From contig CACZON010000182.1 of NCBI GenBank assembly GCA_902782805.1, positions 1-7,352 on the forward strand: 7,352 bases of DNA, written 5' to 3'. Below the pieces are notes generated by a model that saw only the letters and a list, made by a program, of their open reading frames with translations, searched no databases and was not told the origin of the DNA. Positions 1 through 6,722 of this stretch are shown here, piece by piece (positions within the stretch are counted from its first letter, which is position 1; the number at the start of each line of letters is the position of its first letter). The position numbers and the translations under genes were made by a program. This stretch comes from Oscillospiraceae bacterium (GTDB lineage Bacteria; Bacillota; Clostridia; Oscillospirales; Acutalibacteraceae).

Positions 1-20
1 AAGAAGGAGCAAACGAGACT

Positions 21-1892
21 ATGTGCGGAATTTGCGGATTTACCGGTCAGATTCTCGATCGGCAGGAGACGCTGCGCGAGATGACGCAGCTGATTACTCA
101 CCGCGGCCCCGACAGCAGCGGATTCTTTTCGGACGATTTTATTTCGATGGGGTTTCGGCGCCTGAGCATTATCGATATCGAAGAAACCGGCGATCAGCCG
201 ATCTATAACGAAGACGGCTCGCTCGTCATTACCTATAACGGCGAGATCTATAACTACAAAGAGCTGCGCCGGGAGCTGACCGAGCTCGGCCACGTCTTCA
301 AAACCAATACCGACACCGAGGTTCTGATCCACGGCTTTGAGGAGTGGAAGGAAGAGATGCTCTGCCGCCTGCGCGGGATGTTCGCGTTCGCAATCTACAA
401 CCGCGCGGACCGTTCGATCTTCCTCGCGCGCGATTATTTCGGGATCAAGCCGCTGCATTATACGTTCGTCGGCGATCATTTCGTCTACGGCTCGGAGATC
501 AAGAGCATCCTCGCGTTCCCCGGCTTCGAAAAGAAGTTCAACATGGATACCCTCAACCACTATCTTTCCTTCCAGTACGCGCCGCCGCCGCAGACCTTCT
601 TCGAAGGCGTTTTCTGCCTGATGCCGGCGCACTATATGTGGGTGCGCGGCGGAGAGATCGAGACGAAGCGCTATTGGGACCCGATGTTCGCCCCTGACGA
701 TTCCGTAACCGAGGAGCAGGCGATCGACGAGATCGAAAAGGTCTTCGAAAACAGCGTCAACGCCCATAAGATCGCGGACGTTGAGGTCGGCTGCTTCCTT
801 TCGAGCGGCGTCGATTCCAGCTACGTTTCCACCTATTTCGCCGATCAGAAAACTTTTACAGTCGGTTTCGATTTCGGCGCGCGCTACAATGAGATCGACT
901 GGGCGAAGGGGCTTTCCGAAAAAATCGGCGTCGACCACCATTACAAGGTCATTTCCTCCGAGGAATTCTGGGGAAACATCAAAAAGGTCCAGTACCATAT
1001 GGATCAGCCGCTGGCCGATCCCTCCTGCATCGCGCTCTATTTCGTCTCGCGCCTCGCGAGCGAATACGTAAAGGTCGTTCTCTCGGGAGAAGGCGCGGAC
1101 GAGCTTTTCGGCGGCTATACCGTCTACAACGAGCCGCGCGTCTTCAAGGTCTATCACAAGCTGCCGCAGTGGCTGCGGACAGGCCTGCGCAAACTCGTTC
1201 AGGCGATCCCCGGAACCTTCAAGGGCCAGGGATATATCACGCGCGGCGAATATCCGACGAACGAATCCTTCATCGGCAACGCGAAGATGTTCAGCCTCGA
1301 AGACAAGCGCCGGCTGCTCAAGCAGCCCGAATACGCCACCCGGCCGCAGGAGCTGACGAAGAAATACTACGAAAAGGTCAAGGATCTCGACGACGTGACG
1401 CGGATGCAGTATCTCGACATCAATATGTGGATGGTCGGCGATATCCTCCTCAAGGCCGACCGGATGAGCATGGCCAACTCGCTTGAACTGCGCGTTCCGT
1501 TCCTCGACCGCGAGGTCTTCAAGGTGGCCTCGAAGCTGCCCTCAAAGCTGCGCGTCAACAAAAAGAACACGAAGTACGCGATGCGCCAGGCCGCGATGCG
1601 CCACCTCCCGCAGGCGACGGCGCAGAAGGAGAAGCTCGGCTTCCCGGTGCCGACGCGCGTCTGGCTGCGCGACCGGCAGTATTACGAGATCGTCAAGGGC
1701 GCGTTCCAGAGCGAGATCGCGGAGAAATTCTTCCGTACCGAAGAGCTGATCAAATATCTCGATATCCATTTCTCCGGCAAGCGCGATTATTCGCGCCGCA
1801 TCTGGACGGTGTTCATTTTCATCGTCTGGTACCAGATCTATTTCGAGGACGGCGGCCACGAAGTCGGCGATATCCCGGATTTTACGAAATAA
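21..1892 (+). CDS. asnB: Asparagine synthetase, glutamine-hydrolysing (AsnB)
   Basis: Converts aspartate to asparagine in the cytoplasm, using ATP and ammonia released from glutamine. The N-terminal class II glutaminase domain (about residues 2-210) starts with Met-Cys-Gly, so Cys2 becomes the N-terminal nucleophile after Met removal. It also shows HRGPD (27-31), RLSIID (47-52), NGEIYN (73-78) and the DTE triplet (98-100). The C-terminal synthetase domain carries the PP-loop LSSGVDSS (260-267), which binds ATP, and SGEGADELFGGY (355-366). At 623 residues it is longer than E. coli AsnB (about 554) and fits the longer AsnB lineage common in Firmicutes. The start is fixed by the catalytic Cys2 and by AAGGAG at 4-9, 11 bases upstream. 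The promoter lies outside the window. It looks monocistronic on the 3' side because a strong terminator follows directly. Identification is firm; the substrate is assumed from the family, since some AsnB-like enzymes amidate other carboxylates. Confidence 0.95.
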   Translation: MCGICGFTGQILDRQETLREMTQLITHRGPDSSGFFSDDFISMGFRRLSIIDIEETGDQPIYNEDGSLVITYNGEIYNYKELRRELTELGHVFKTNTDTEVLIHGFEEWKEEMLCRLRGMFAFAIYNRADRSIFLARDYFGIKPLHYTFVGDHFVYGSEIKSILAFPGFEKKFNMDTLNHYLSFQYAPPPQTFFEGVFCLMPAHYMWVRGGEIETKRYWDPMFAPDDSVTEEQAIDEIEKVFENSVNAHKIADVEVGCFLSSGVDSSYVSTYFADQKTFTVGFDFGARYNEIDWAKGLSEKIGVDHHYKVISSEEFWGNIKKVQYHMDQPLADPSCIALYFVSRLASEYVKVVLSGEGADELFGGYTVYNEPRVFKVYHKLPQWLRTGLRKLVQAIPGTFKGQGYITRGEYPTNESFIGNAKMFSLEDKRRLLKQPEYATRPQELTKKYYEKVKDLDDVTRMQYLDINMWMVGDILLKADRMSMANSLELRVPFLDREVFKVASKLPSKLRVNKKNTKYAMRQAAMRHLPQATAQKEKLGFPVPTRVWLRDRQYYEIVKGAFQSEIAEKFFRTEELIKYLDIHFSGKRDYSRRIWTVFIFIVWYQIYFEDGGHEVGDIPDFTK

Positions 1893-1940
1893 AGAAAAAA
1901 AGAAGAACCGGCGCAGCCGAATGCGGCTGCGCCGGTTTTT
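1891..1940. terminator. Bidirectional intrinsic terminator between asnB and the Rrf2 gene
   Basis: A perfect 14-bp stem (AACCGGCGCAGCCG at 1906-1919 with its complement at 1924-1937) closes on a four-base loop. On the plus strand it runs into five T residues (1936-1940), which fits termination of asnB. On the minus strand the same stem is followed by a T-rich run (complement of the A-rich 1891-1904), so it can also end the convergent Rrf2 transcript. It begins 13 bases after the asnB stop codon. Confidence 0.92.
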
Positions 1941-1954
1941 GCTCCATGTAATCT

Positions 1955-1998
1955 GTTCCGGTCGATTCCGGTTCCGCGCGCCGGTCCGTACCGGAACC
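1955..1998. repeat. Inverted repeat with alternative arms in the convergent intergenic gap
   Basis: GTTCCGGT (1955-1962) is the exact complement of ACCGGAAC (1990-1997). A second copy of TTCCGGT at 1966-1972 can pair with the same right arm. No T-run follows on the plus strand, so it is not a classical terminator for asnB. It would lie in the 3' untranslated part of the Rrf2 transcript. The rest of the gap 1941-2014 shows no gene. Confidence 0.5.
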
Positions 1999-2014
1999 TG
2001 CCGCTTTCATCCGC

Positions 2015-2425
2015 TCAGCGGGATGGGTCCGGGAGAAAGTCGCTGAGCATTTTCCCGTAGAAGAAATCGTGGGTGAGCTTGTCGTATTCCGCCCAGAGGC
2101 GCAGCGTCTGGCATTCGGACGCGCGCGGGCAGGGTTCGGCGTCTTTTTCGAGGCAGGCGACCGCGGCGAGCGTTCCCTCCGTCAGCGCGAGGATCTCGCC
2201 CACGGAAGTATCCTCCGGCTTCTTGCAGAGCCGGTAGCCTCCGCCCTTTCCGCTCGTTCCCGCAACGAGCTTACCGGCGACGAGGTCCTTCACGATGATT
2301 TCAAGGTATTTTTTCGAGATCTGCTGGCGTTCGGCGATCTCCTTGAGGGGAATATAGCTCTCGCTTTCCCGCTCGGCGAGATCGATCATGACGCGCAGCG
2401 CATAGCGGCCTTTCGTAGAAATCAT
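2015..2425 (-). CDS. iscR: Rrf2-family transcriptional regulator, IscR-like, with three candidate Fe-S cysteines
   Basis: A 136-residue DNA-binding protein, predicted cytoplasmic dimer. The N-terminus MISTKGRYAL and the winged helix-turn-helix (about 26-66, ending in the GKGGGYRL wing) are typical of the Rrf2 family. Cys91, Cys99 and Cys105 form C-X7-C-X5-C in the region where IscR proteins bind a [2Fe-2S] cluster; Cys67 is extra. The three cysteines argue for IscR over CymR, the cysteine-metabolism regulator of Bacillus, which belongs to the same family but lacks them. In E. coli IscR the fourth ligand is His107, three residues after the last cysteine; here that place is Leu108. The minus-strand ribosome binding site AAAGGAG (2434-2440) lies 8 bases before the ATG. 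It is transcribed divergently from iscS-iscU, whose promoter carries a likely operator for it. The family call is firm; the cluster and the regulon are inferred. Confidence 0.88.
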   Translation of the reverse strand: MISTKGRYALRVMIDLAERESESYIPLKEIAERQQISKKYLEIIVKDLVAGKLVAGTSGKGGGYRLCKKPEDTSVGEILALTEGTLAAVACLEKDAEPCPRASECQTLRLWAEYDKLTHDFFYGKMLSDFLPDPSR

Positions 2426-2461
2426 ATCCGTCGCTCCTTTCCGCTTTTGATTCTATTACCT

Positions 2462-2491
2462 ATTATACCGCAGGGTGAATGAGAAAATCAA
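2462..2491 (-). promoter_or_regulatory. Promoter of the Rrf2/IscR-like gene
   Basis: On the minus strand a perfect TATAAT (2467-2462) is preceded, 18 bases upstream, by TTGATT (2491-2486). It gives a leader of about 30 bases before the Rrf2 start. The 10-base word ATTACCTATT (2455-2464) overlaps the -10 box and the expected transcription start. The same word recurs at 2508-2517 in the opposing iscS operator, which suggests autorepression by a shared binding half-site. Confidence 0.72.
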
Positions 2492-2510
2492 GAGGGTTTC
2501 AAAATAAATT

Positions 2511-2544
2511 ACCTATTGACACGGTAGGCAAATAGGTGTATAAT
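2511..2544 (+). promoter_or_regulatory. Consensus promoter of iscS-iscU with an overlapping Rrf2 operator
   Basis: TTGACA (2516-2521) and TATAAT (2539-2544) are both perfect and 17 bases apart. An inverted repeat ACCTATT (2511-2517) / AATAGGT (2531-2537) brackets the -35 box and the spacer, and an inner TAGG lies at 2525-2528. A bound repressor would cover the -35 region and spacer, as expected for a strong promoter held off by a regulator. The divergent Rrf2 protein is the obvious candidate. The promoter at 4164-4198 is nearly the same sequence. Confidence 0.85.
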
Positions 2545-2573
2545 ACGATTGAAAAGAAAAAGGAGGGATTTAC

Positions 2574-3761
2574 GTGAAAATATACGCCGACAACGCGGCT
2601 ACAACGAAGATGAGCCGCACCGCGATCGAGGCGATGCTGCGCCCGATGGAGGAGGAATACGGCAATCCCTCGAGCCTCTATGTGCTCGGTCAGCGCGCGA
2701 AGGAAATCATCGAAGAAGCGCGGGCGCGGATCGCCGCAGTCATCGGCGCCGAGCCGCGGGAGATCCTCTTTACCTCCGGCGGCAGCGAAGCGGACAATCA
2801 GGCGATTCTTTCCGCCGCGGCGCTCGGAATAAGAGACGGCAAGCGCCATATCATCTCGACCGCGTTCGAGCATCACGCCGTTCTGCATACGCTGAAAAAG
2901 CTTGAAAACGAAGGGTTCGAAATTACGCTGCTCGACGTTCATTCCGACGGCATCGTCCGTCCGGATCAGGTGCGGGAAGCGATCCGCGACGATACCTGCC
3001 TTGTAACGATCATGTACGCGAACAACGAGATCGGAACCATTCAGCCAATCCGCGAAATCGGTGAAATCTGCCGCGCAAAAGGCGTGCTGTTCCATACCGA
3101 CGCGGTTCAGGCGGTCGGGCATCTTCCGATCGACGTAAAGGCGCAGAACATCGATCTGCTCTCCGCCTCGGCGCATAAATTTCATGGCCCGAAGGGGATC
3201 GGCTTCCTCTATGCCCGCCGGGGAGTACGCCTGACGAATCTGATTGAGGGCGGCGCGCAGGAACGCGGAAAACGCGCCGGAACGGAGAACACCCCGGCGA
3301 TCGCCGGGATGGCTGCCGCGCTCTGCGAAGTCGCCGGAAAAATAGAGGAAAACGCGGCGCATCTGATTCCGCTGCGCGACCGGCTGATTGCGGGACTTCT
3401 TGAAATTTCGCATTCCGCCCTGAACGGAGACCCCGAAAAGCGGCTTCCCGGCAACGTCAATTTCTGTTTCGAGGGGATCGAGGGCGAATCTCTGCTGCTT
3501 CTGCTCGACGACCGCGGGATCTGCGCTTCCTCCGGGAGCGCCTGTACGTCCGGTTCGCTTGATCCGAGCCACGTTCTGCTTGCGATCGGCCGCATCCACG
3601 ACGTCGCCCACGGTTCGCTGCGGCTTTCGCTCGGCGAAGAGGCGACGGAAGAGGAAGTCGATTATCTGATTCAAAACGTCAAAGAAGTCGTTGCGTATCT
3701 GCGCGGGTTCTCGCCGGTCTGGCGGGATCTTCAAAGCGGAAAAAAGGACTTCATTCTGTAA
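2574..3761 (+). CDS. iscS: Cysteine desulfurase, IscS/NifS type
   Basis: PLP-dependent, fold-type I enzyme that removes sulfur from cysteine as a persulfide, giving alanine, and passes it to IscU for Fe-S cluster assembly. Visible hallmarks are the N-terminal YADNAATT, GNPSS (30-34), TSGGSEADN (67-75), His101 in EHH, HTDAVQ (174-179) with Asp176 and Gln179 near the cofactor, the PLP lysine Lys202 in SAHKFHGPKG, and the sulfur-carrying Cys324 in SSGSACTSG. At 395 residues it is close to the usual length. It starts with GTG, chosen because AGGAGGG (2561-2567) lies 6 bases upstream and the YADNAATT motif needs this start. Only 14 bases separate it from iscU, so the two form an operon driven by the promoter at 2516-2544. 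It could equally be named nifS; the housekeeping role is inferred from the absence of nif genes nearby. Confidence 0.93.
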   Translation: MKIYADNAATTKMSRTAIEAMLRPMEEEYGNPSSLYVLGQRAKEIIEEARARIAAVIGAEPREILFTSGGSEADNQAILSAAALGIRDGKRHIISTAFEHHAVLHTLKKLENEGFEITLLDVHSDGIVRPDQVREAIRDDTCLVTIMYANNEIGTIQPIREIGEICRAKGVLFHTDAVQAVGHLPIDVKAQNIDLLSASAHKFHGPKGIGFLYARRGVRLTNLIEGGAQERGKRAGTENTPAIAGMAAALCEVAGKIEENAAHLIPLRDRLIAGLLEISHSALNGDPEKRLPGNVNFCFEGIEGESLLLLLDDRGICASSGSACTSGSLDPSHVLLAIGRIHDVAHGSLRLSLGEEATEEEVDYLIQNVKEVVAYLRGFSPVWRDLQSGKKDFIL

Positions 3762-3775
3762 AGGAGGAACCGAGA

Positions 3776-4159
3776 ATGGCATTATACAGCGAAAAGGTCA
3801 TGGATCATTTCCGCAATCCGCGCAACGTCGGCGTGATCGAAGACGCCGACGGGATCGGCGAGGTCGGCAACGCGAAATGCGGAGACATCATGAAGATGTA
3901 CCTGAAAATCGAGAACGAGATCATTACCGACGTAAAATTCGAAACCTTCGGCTGCGGCAGCGCGATCGCTTCGAGCTCGATGGCAACGGAGCTGATCAAG
4001 GGCAGACCGGTATCGGAGGCGATGCAGCTGACAAACAAAGCGGTTGCCGAAGCGCTCGACGGGCTGCCGGATTATAAGATGCACTGTTCCGTTCTTGCGG
4101 AAGAGGCGATTCAAAACGCGCTCGACGATTATTACCGAAAAAAAGAAAAAGAAAAATAA
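3776..4159 (+). CDS. iscU: Fe-S cluster assembly scaffold protein IscU
   Basis: A 127-residue scaffold on which IscS-derived sulfur and iron are built into clusters before transfer to target proteins. The three ligand cysteines are present: Cys35 in NAKCGD with the conserved Asp37, Cys60 in FGCGSAIASSS, and Cys104 in KMHCS, with His103 beside it. The chaperone-binding motif LPPVK of E. coli IscU is LPDYK here (97-101), in keeping with Clostridia that lack a dedicated HscA/HscB pair. The C-terminus is a lysine/glutamate-rich tail. AAGGAGG (3761-3767) overlaps the iscS stop codon, so translation of the two genes is probably linked. No terminator follows: the next promoter begins only 4 bases after the stop codon. 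SUF-type SufU is an alternative relative, but SufU has an insertion of about 20 residues before the last cysteine region that I do not see here. Confidence 0.92.
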   Translation: MALYSEKVMDHFRNPRNVGVIEDADGIGEVGNAKCGDIMKMYLKIENEIITDVKFETFGCGSAIASSSMATELIKGRPVSEAMQLTNKAVAEALDGLPDYKMHCSVLAEEAIQNALDDYYRKKEKEK

Positions 4160-4163
4160 AAAG

Positions 4164-4198
4164 CCTATTGACATAGTAGTCAAGTAGGGGTATAATAC
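4164..4198 (+). promoter_or_regulatory. Second Rrf2-operator promoter, driving the leader and metY-cysK
   Basis: TTGACA (4168-4173) and TATAAT (4191-4196) are perfect with a 17-base spacer. Over the 35 bases 4164-4198 it matches the iscS promoter (2512-2546) at 30 positions by my count, including CCTA (4164-4167) and TAGG (4185-4188) at identical spacing. Within it TTGAC (4168-4172) and GTCAA (4179-4183) form a further inverted repeat that is only partly kept in the iscS copy. Transcription should start near 4203. The shared operator implies the same repressor. Confidence 0.87.
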
Positions 4199-4229
4199 CG
4201 ATAACGCGAAACGAAAGGAGGCGTAACCG

Positions 4230-4361
4230 ATGTTCCGAACGATTCATCTCGAAAACAAAGGATGGTGCTGTCGAATGCTGTTCTCCCGGGCATTTTTATT
4301 GGCCGGGGTGTTCGGCAATACTTCCGTACGCCTCTGCATGAGGGCAGCCGACTCGGCTTGA
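4230..4361 (+). CDS. Cysteine-rich leader peptide (43 aa), candidate attenuator peptide
   Basis: A short reading frame beginning MFRTIHLENKGWCCRM and ending RAADSA with a TGA stop. A strong AAAGGAGG (4214-4221) lies 8 bases before the ATG, as good as that of any gene here, and the start sits about 27 bases after the expected transcription start. Cysteine codons are tandem at 13-14 (TGC TGT, 4266-4271), and a third is at codon 36 (4335-4337). A factor-independent terminator follows 21 bases after the stop, and then the cysteine/homocysteine biosynthetic genes. This is the layout of amino-acid leader peptides, in which ribosome stalling at scarce codons decides read-through. Cysteine-coding leader peptides ahead of sulfur genes are known in actinobacteria. 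I do not recognise a named family for this one. The middle (residues 21-28) is hydrophobic but too short for a convincing membrane segment. Translation is likely; the sensing role is inferred. Confidence 0.75.
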   Translation: MFRTIHLENKGWCCRMLFSRAFLLAGVFGNTSVRLCMRAADSA

Positions 4362-4389
4362 GAAGGACTGCATACCGTTTGCCCGGGAG
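4283..4389 (+). promoter_or_regulatory. Candidate antiterminator pairing in the metY-cysK leader RNA
   Basis: CTCCCGGGCA (4283-4292), inside the leader reading frame and 11 bases after the tandem Cys codons, is a perfect 10-base complement of TGCCCGGGAG (4380-4389). The latter includes most of the 5' arm of the terminator (4383-4393), so the two structures exclude each other. Smaller hairpins lie between: 4298-4305 with 4313-4319 (one bulged G), CCTC/GAGG at 4331-4343 with the third Cys codon in its loop, and AGCCG/CGGCT at 4346-4358 just before the stop codon. A competing pairing CCCGG (4285-4289) with CCGGG (4303-4307) could release the terminator arm. Which fold forms under which condition cannot be settled by eye. 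Confidence 0.6.
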
Positions 4390-4420
4390 CTTTTCGAACG
4401 AAAGCTCCCGGTTTTTTTTT
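4383..4420 (+). terminator. Intrinsic terminator/attenuator upstream of metY
   Basis: An 11-bp perfect stem (CCGGGAGCTTT at 4383-4393 with AAAGCTCCCGG at 4401-4411), a seven-base loop and nine T residues (4412-4420). It stands 62 bases before the metY start with no gene ending just before it except the leader peptide, so its natural role is premature termination. Because iscU has no terminator, it would also end transcripts coming from the iscS promoter. Confidence 0.92.
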
Positions 4421-4436
4421 CTGAAAAAAACCGGGA
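4406..4436 (+). repeat. Overlapping inverted repeat that reuses the terminator's 3' arm and T-run
   Basis: The terminator's right side, TCCCGG plus seven T (4406-4418), is a perfect 13-base complement of seven A plus CCGGGA (4424-4436), with a five-base loop. It can only form in transcripts that have already read past the T-run, and would then replace the terminator stem. The rest of 4437-4467 shows no further feature before the metY ribosome binding site. Confidence 0.65.
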
Positions 4437-4482
4437 ATCAGCGAAACACAGCTTCAAAAAAATGAAAAAGGAGATTATAATA

Positions 4483-5763
4483 ATGAGTAAGTACAGATTT
4501 GAAACCCTGCAGCTTCACGTCGGACAGGAACAGCCGGATCCGGCGACCGACGCCCGCGCGGTACCGATTTACGCAACGACGAGCTACGTTTTCCATAATT
4601 CTCAGCATGCCGCCGACCGGTTCGGTCTTGCGGATGCGGGCAATATTTACGGCCGGCTGACGAATTCAACCCAGGAAGTGCTCGAAAAACGCATTGCGGC
4701 GCTCGAAGGCGGCGTCGCCGCGCTGGCGGTTGCCTCCGGCGCTGCGGCGATCACCTATACGATCGAAGCGCTCGCGGCAAACGGCGGTCATATCGCCGCG
4801 CAGAAGACGATTTACGGCGGCAGCTACAACCTGCTCGCCCATACGCTCCCGCAGTACGGGATCGAAACGACCTTCTTCGACGCCCACAACCTTGAAGAGG
4901 TTGAAAGCGCGATCCGGGAAAACACCCGCGCGGTTTACCTTGAAACGCTCGGAAATCCGAACAGCGATATTCCCGATATCGAAGCGATCGCCGCGATCGC
5001 CCACCGCCACGGCCTGCCGCTCGTCATCGACAACACCTTCGGCACGCCCTATCTGATCCGTCCGCTCGAATACGGCGCGGATATCGTTGTGCACAGCGCA
5101 ACGAAATTCCTCGGCGGCCACGGAACGACCCTCGGCGGCGTGATCGTAGACGGCGGAACGTTTGATTGGGCAGAGAGCGGCCGCTACCCCTGGCTCTCCG
5201 AGCCGAACCCGAGCTATCACGGCGTCCGCTTTACCGAAGCGGCGGGGAAGGCTGCCTTCGCTACCTATATCCGAGCGATTCTGCTGCGCGATACCGGCGC
5301 GTGTATCTCGCCCTTCGCGGCGTTTCTGCTGCTGCAGGGCGTAGAGACGCTCTCGCTGCGCCTGGAGCGCCACGCGGAGAACACGAAAAAAGTGATCGAT
5401 TATCTCAAAAATCACCCGAAGGTCGAAAAAGTCAACCATCCTTCGCTCCCGGATCATCCCGATCATGCCCTGTACGAGAAATACTTCCCGAACGGCGGCG
5501 CTTCGATCTTCACCTTCGAAATCAAAGGCGGGCGGGAGGAAGCCTGGCGCTTTATCGATGCGCTCGAGATCTTCTCGCTGCTCGCGAACGTTGCGGACGT
5601 CAAGAGCCTCGTGATCCATCCGGCCTCGACCACCCATTCCCAGCTCTCGGAAGAAGAGCTGCGCGACCAGGGGATCGGGGAAAACACGATCCGCCTCTCG
5701 ATCGGGACGGAACATATCGACGATATTCTTGCAGACCTCGAAAAAGGTTTTTCGGCGGTTTGA
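4483..5763 (+). CDS. metY: O-acetylhomoserine sulfhydrylase (aminocarboxypropyltransferase)
   Basis: PLP enzyme of the Cys/Met metabolism family (fold type I) that makes homocysteine from O-acetylhomoserine and sulfide, the direct sulfhydrylation route to methionine. At 426 residues it has the size of MetY rather than the roughly 380-400 of cystathionine synthases and lyases. The N-terminal FETLQLHVGQEQPD and RAVPIYATTSYVF, then YGR (56-58), DNTFGTPY (183-190) and SATKFLGGHG (205-214) with PLP-binding Lys208, are typical of this group. I place the start at 4483 because AAGGAG (4468-4473) lies 9 bases upstream. The in-frame ATG at 4462 lies upstream of that site and would add MKKEIII without a ribosome binding site of its own. 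It is the first gene after the attenuator and is followed 26 bases later by cysK, giving a sulfide-fixing operon. O-succinylhomoserine or cysteine-forming activity cannot be excluded. Confidence 0.92.
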   Translation: MSKYRFETLQLHVGQEQPDPATDARAVPIYATTSYVFHNSQHAADRFGLADAGNIYGRLTNSTQEVLEKRIAALEGGVAALAVASGAAAITYTIEALAANGGHIAAQKTIYGGSYNLLAHTLPQYGIETTFFDAHNLEEVESAIRENTRAVYLETLGNPNSDIPDIEAIAAIAHRHGLPLVIDNTFGTPYLIRPLEYGADIVVHSATKFLGGHGTTLGGVIVDGGTFDWAESGRYPWLSEPNPSYHGVRFTEAAGKAAFATYIRAILLRDTGACISPFAAFLLLQGVETLSLRLERHAENTKKVIDYLKNHPKVEKVNHPSLPDHPDHALYEKYFPNGGASIFTFEIKGGREEAWRFIDALEIFSLLANVADVKSLVIHPASTTHSQLSEEELRDQGIGENTIRLSIGTEHIDDILADLEKGFSAV

Positions 5764-5789
5764 TTTCAAAACAGAAAGGATGCATGGTT

Positions 5790-6718
<929 letters not shown>

Positions 6719-6722
<4 letters not shown>

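Noticed and set aside
2069..2482. 137-residue open frame on the plus strand over the Rrf2 gene
   Set aside because: It is antisense to a clear Rrf2 regulator and spans the regulator's promoter; no ribosome binding site or motif supports it.
2499..3782. 427-residue open frame on the minus strand over iscS
   Set aside because: It mirrors the entire cysteine desulfurase gene, has no recognisable motifs, and is a by-product of GC-rich codon use.
4197..4460. SAM riboswitch or T-box element before metY
   Set aside because: I looked for the T-box AGGGTGG-ACCGCG core and for the SAM-I core with its GGCAACC-type segments and found neither. The region is better explained by a short translated frame plus a terminator.
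4262..4465. 67-residue open frame across the attenuator
   Set aside because: It has no ribosome binding site, reads straight through the terminator and its T-run, and conflicts with the well-started 4230-4361 frame.
4666..5769. 367-residue open frame on the minus strand over metY
   Set aside because: It is antisense to a gene with a full set of family motifs; arginine-rich composition is typical of a shadow frame.
5166..5789. Long N-terminal extension of cysK reaching into metY
   Set aside because: The extension overlaps metY in another frame and has shadow-like composition. CysK similarity begins at the ATG at 5790, which has a well-spaced ribosome binding site.
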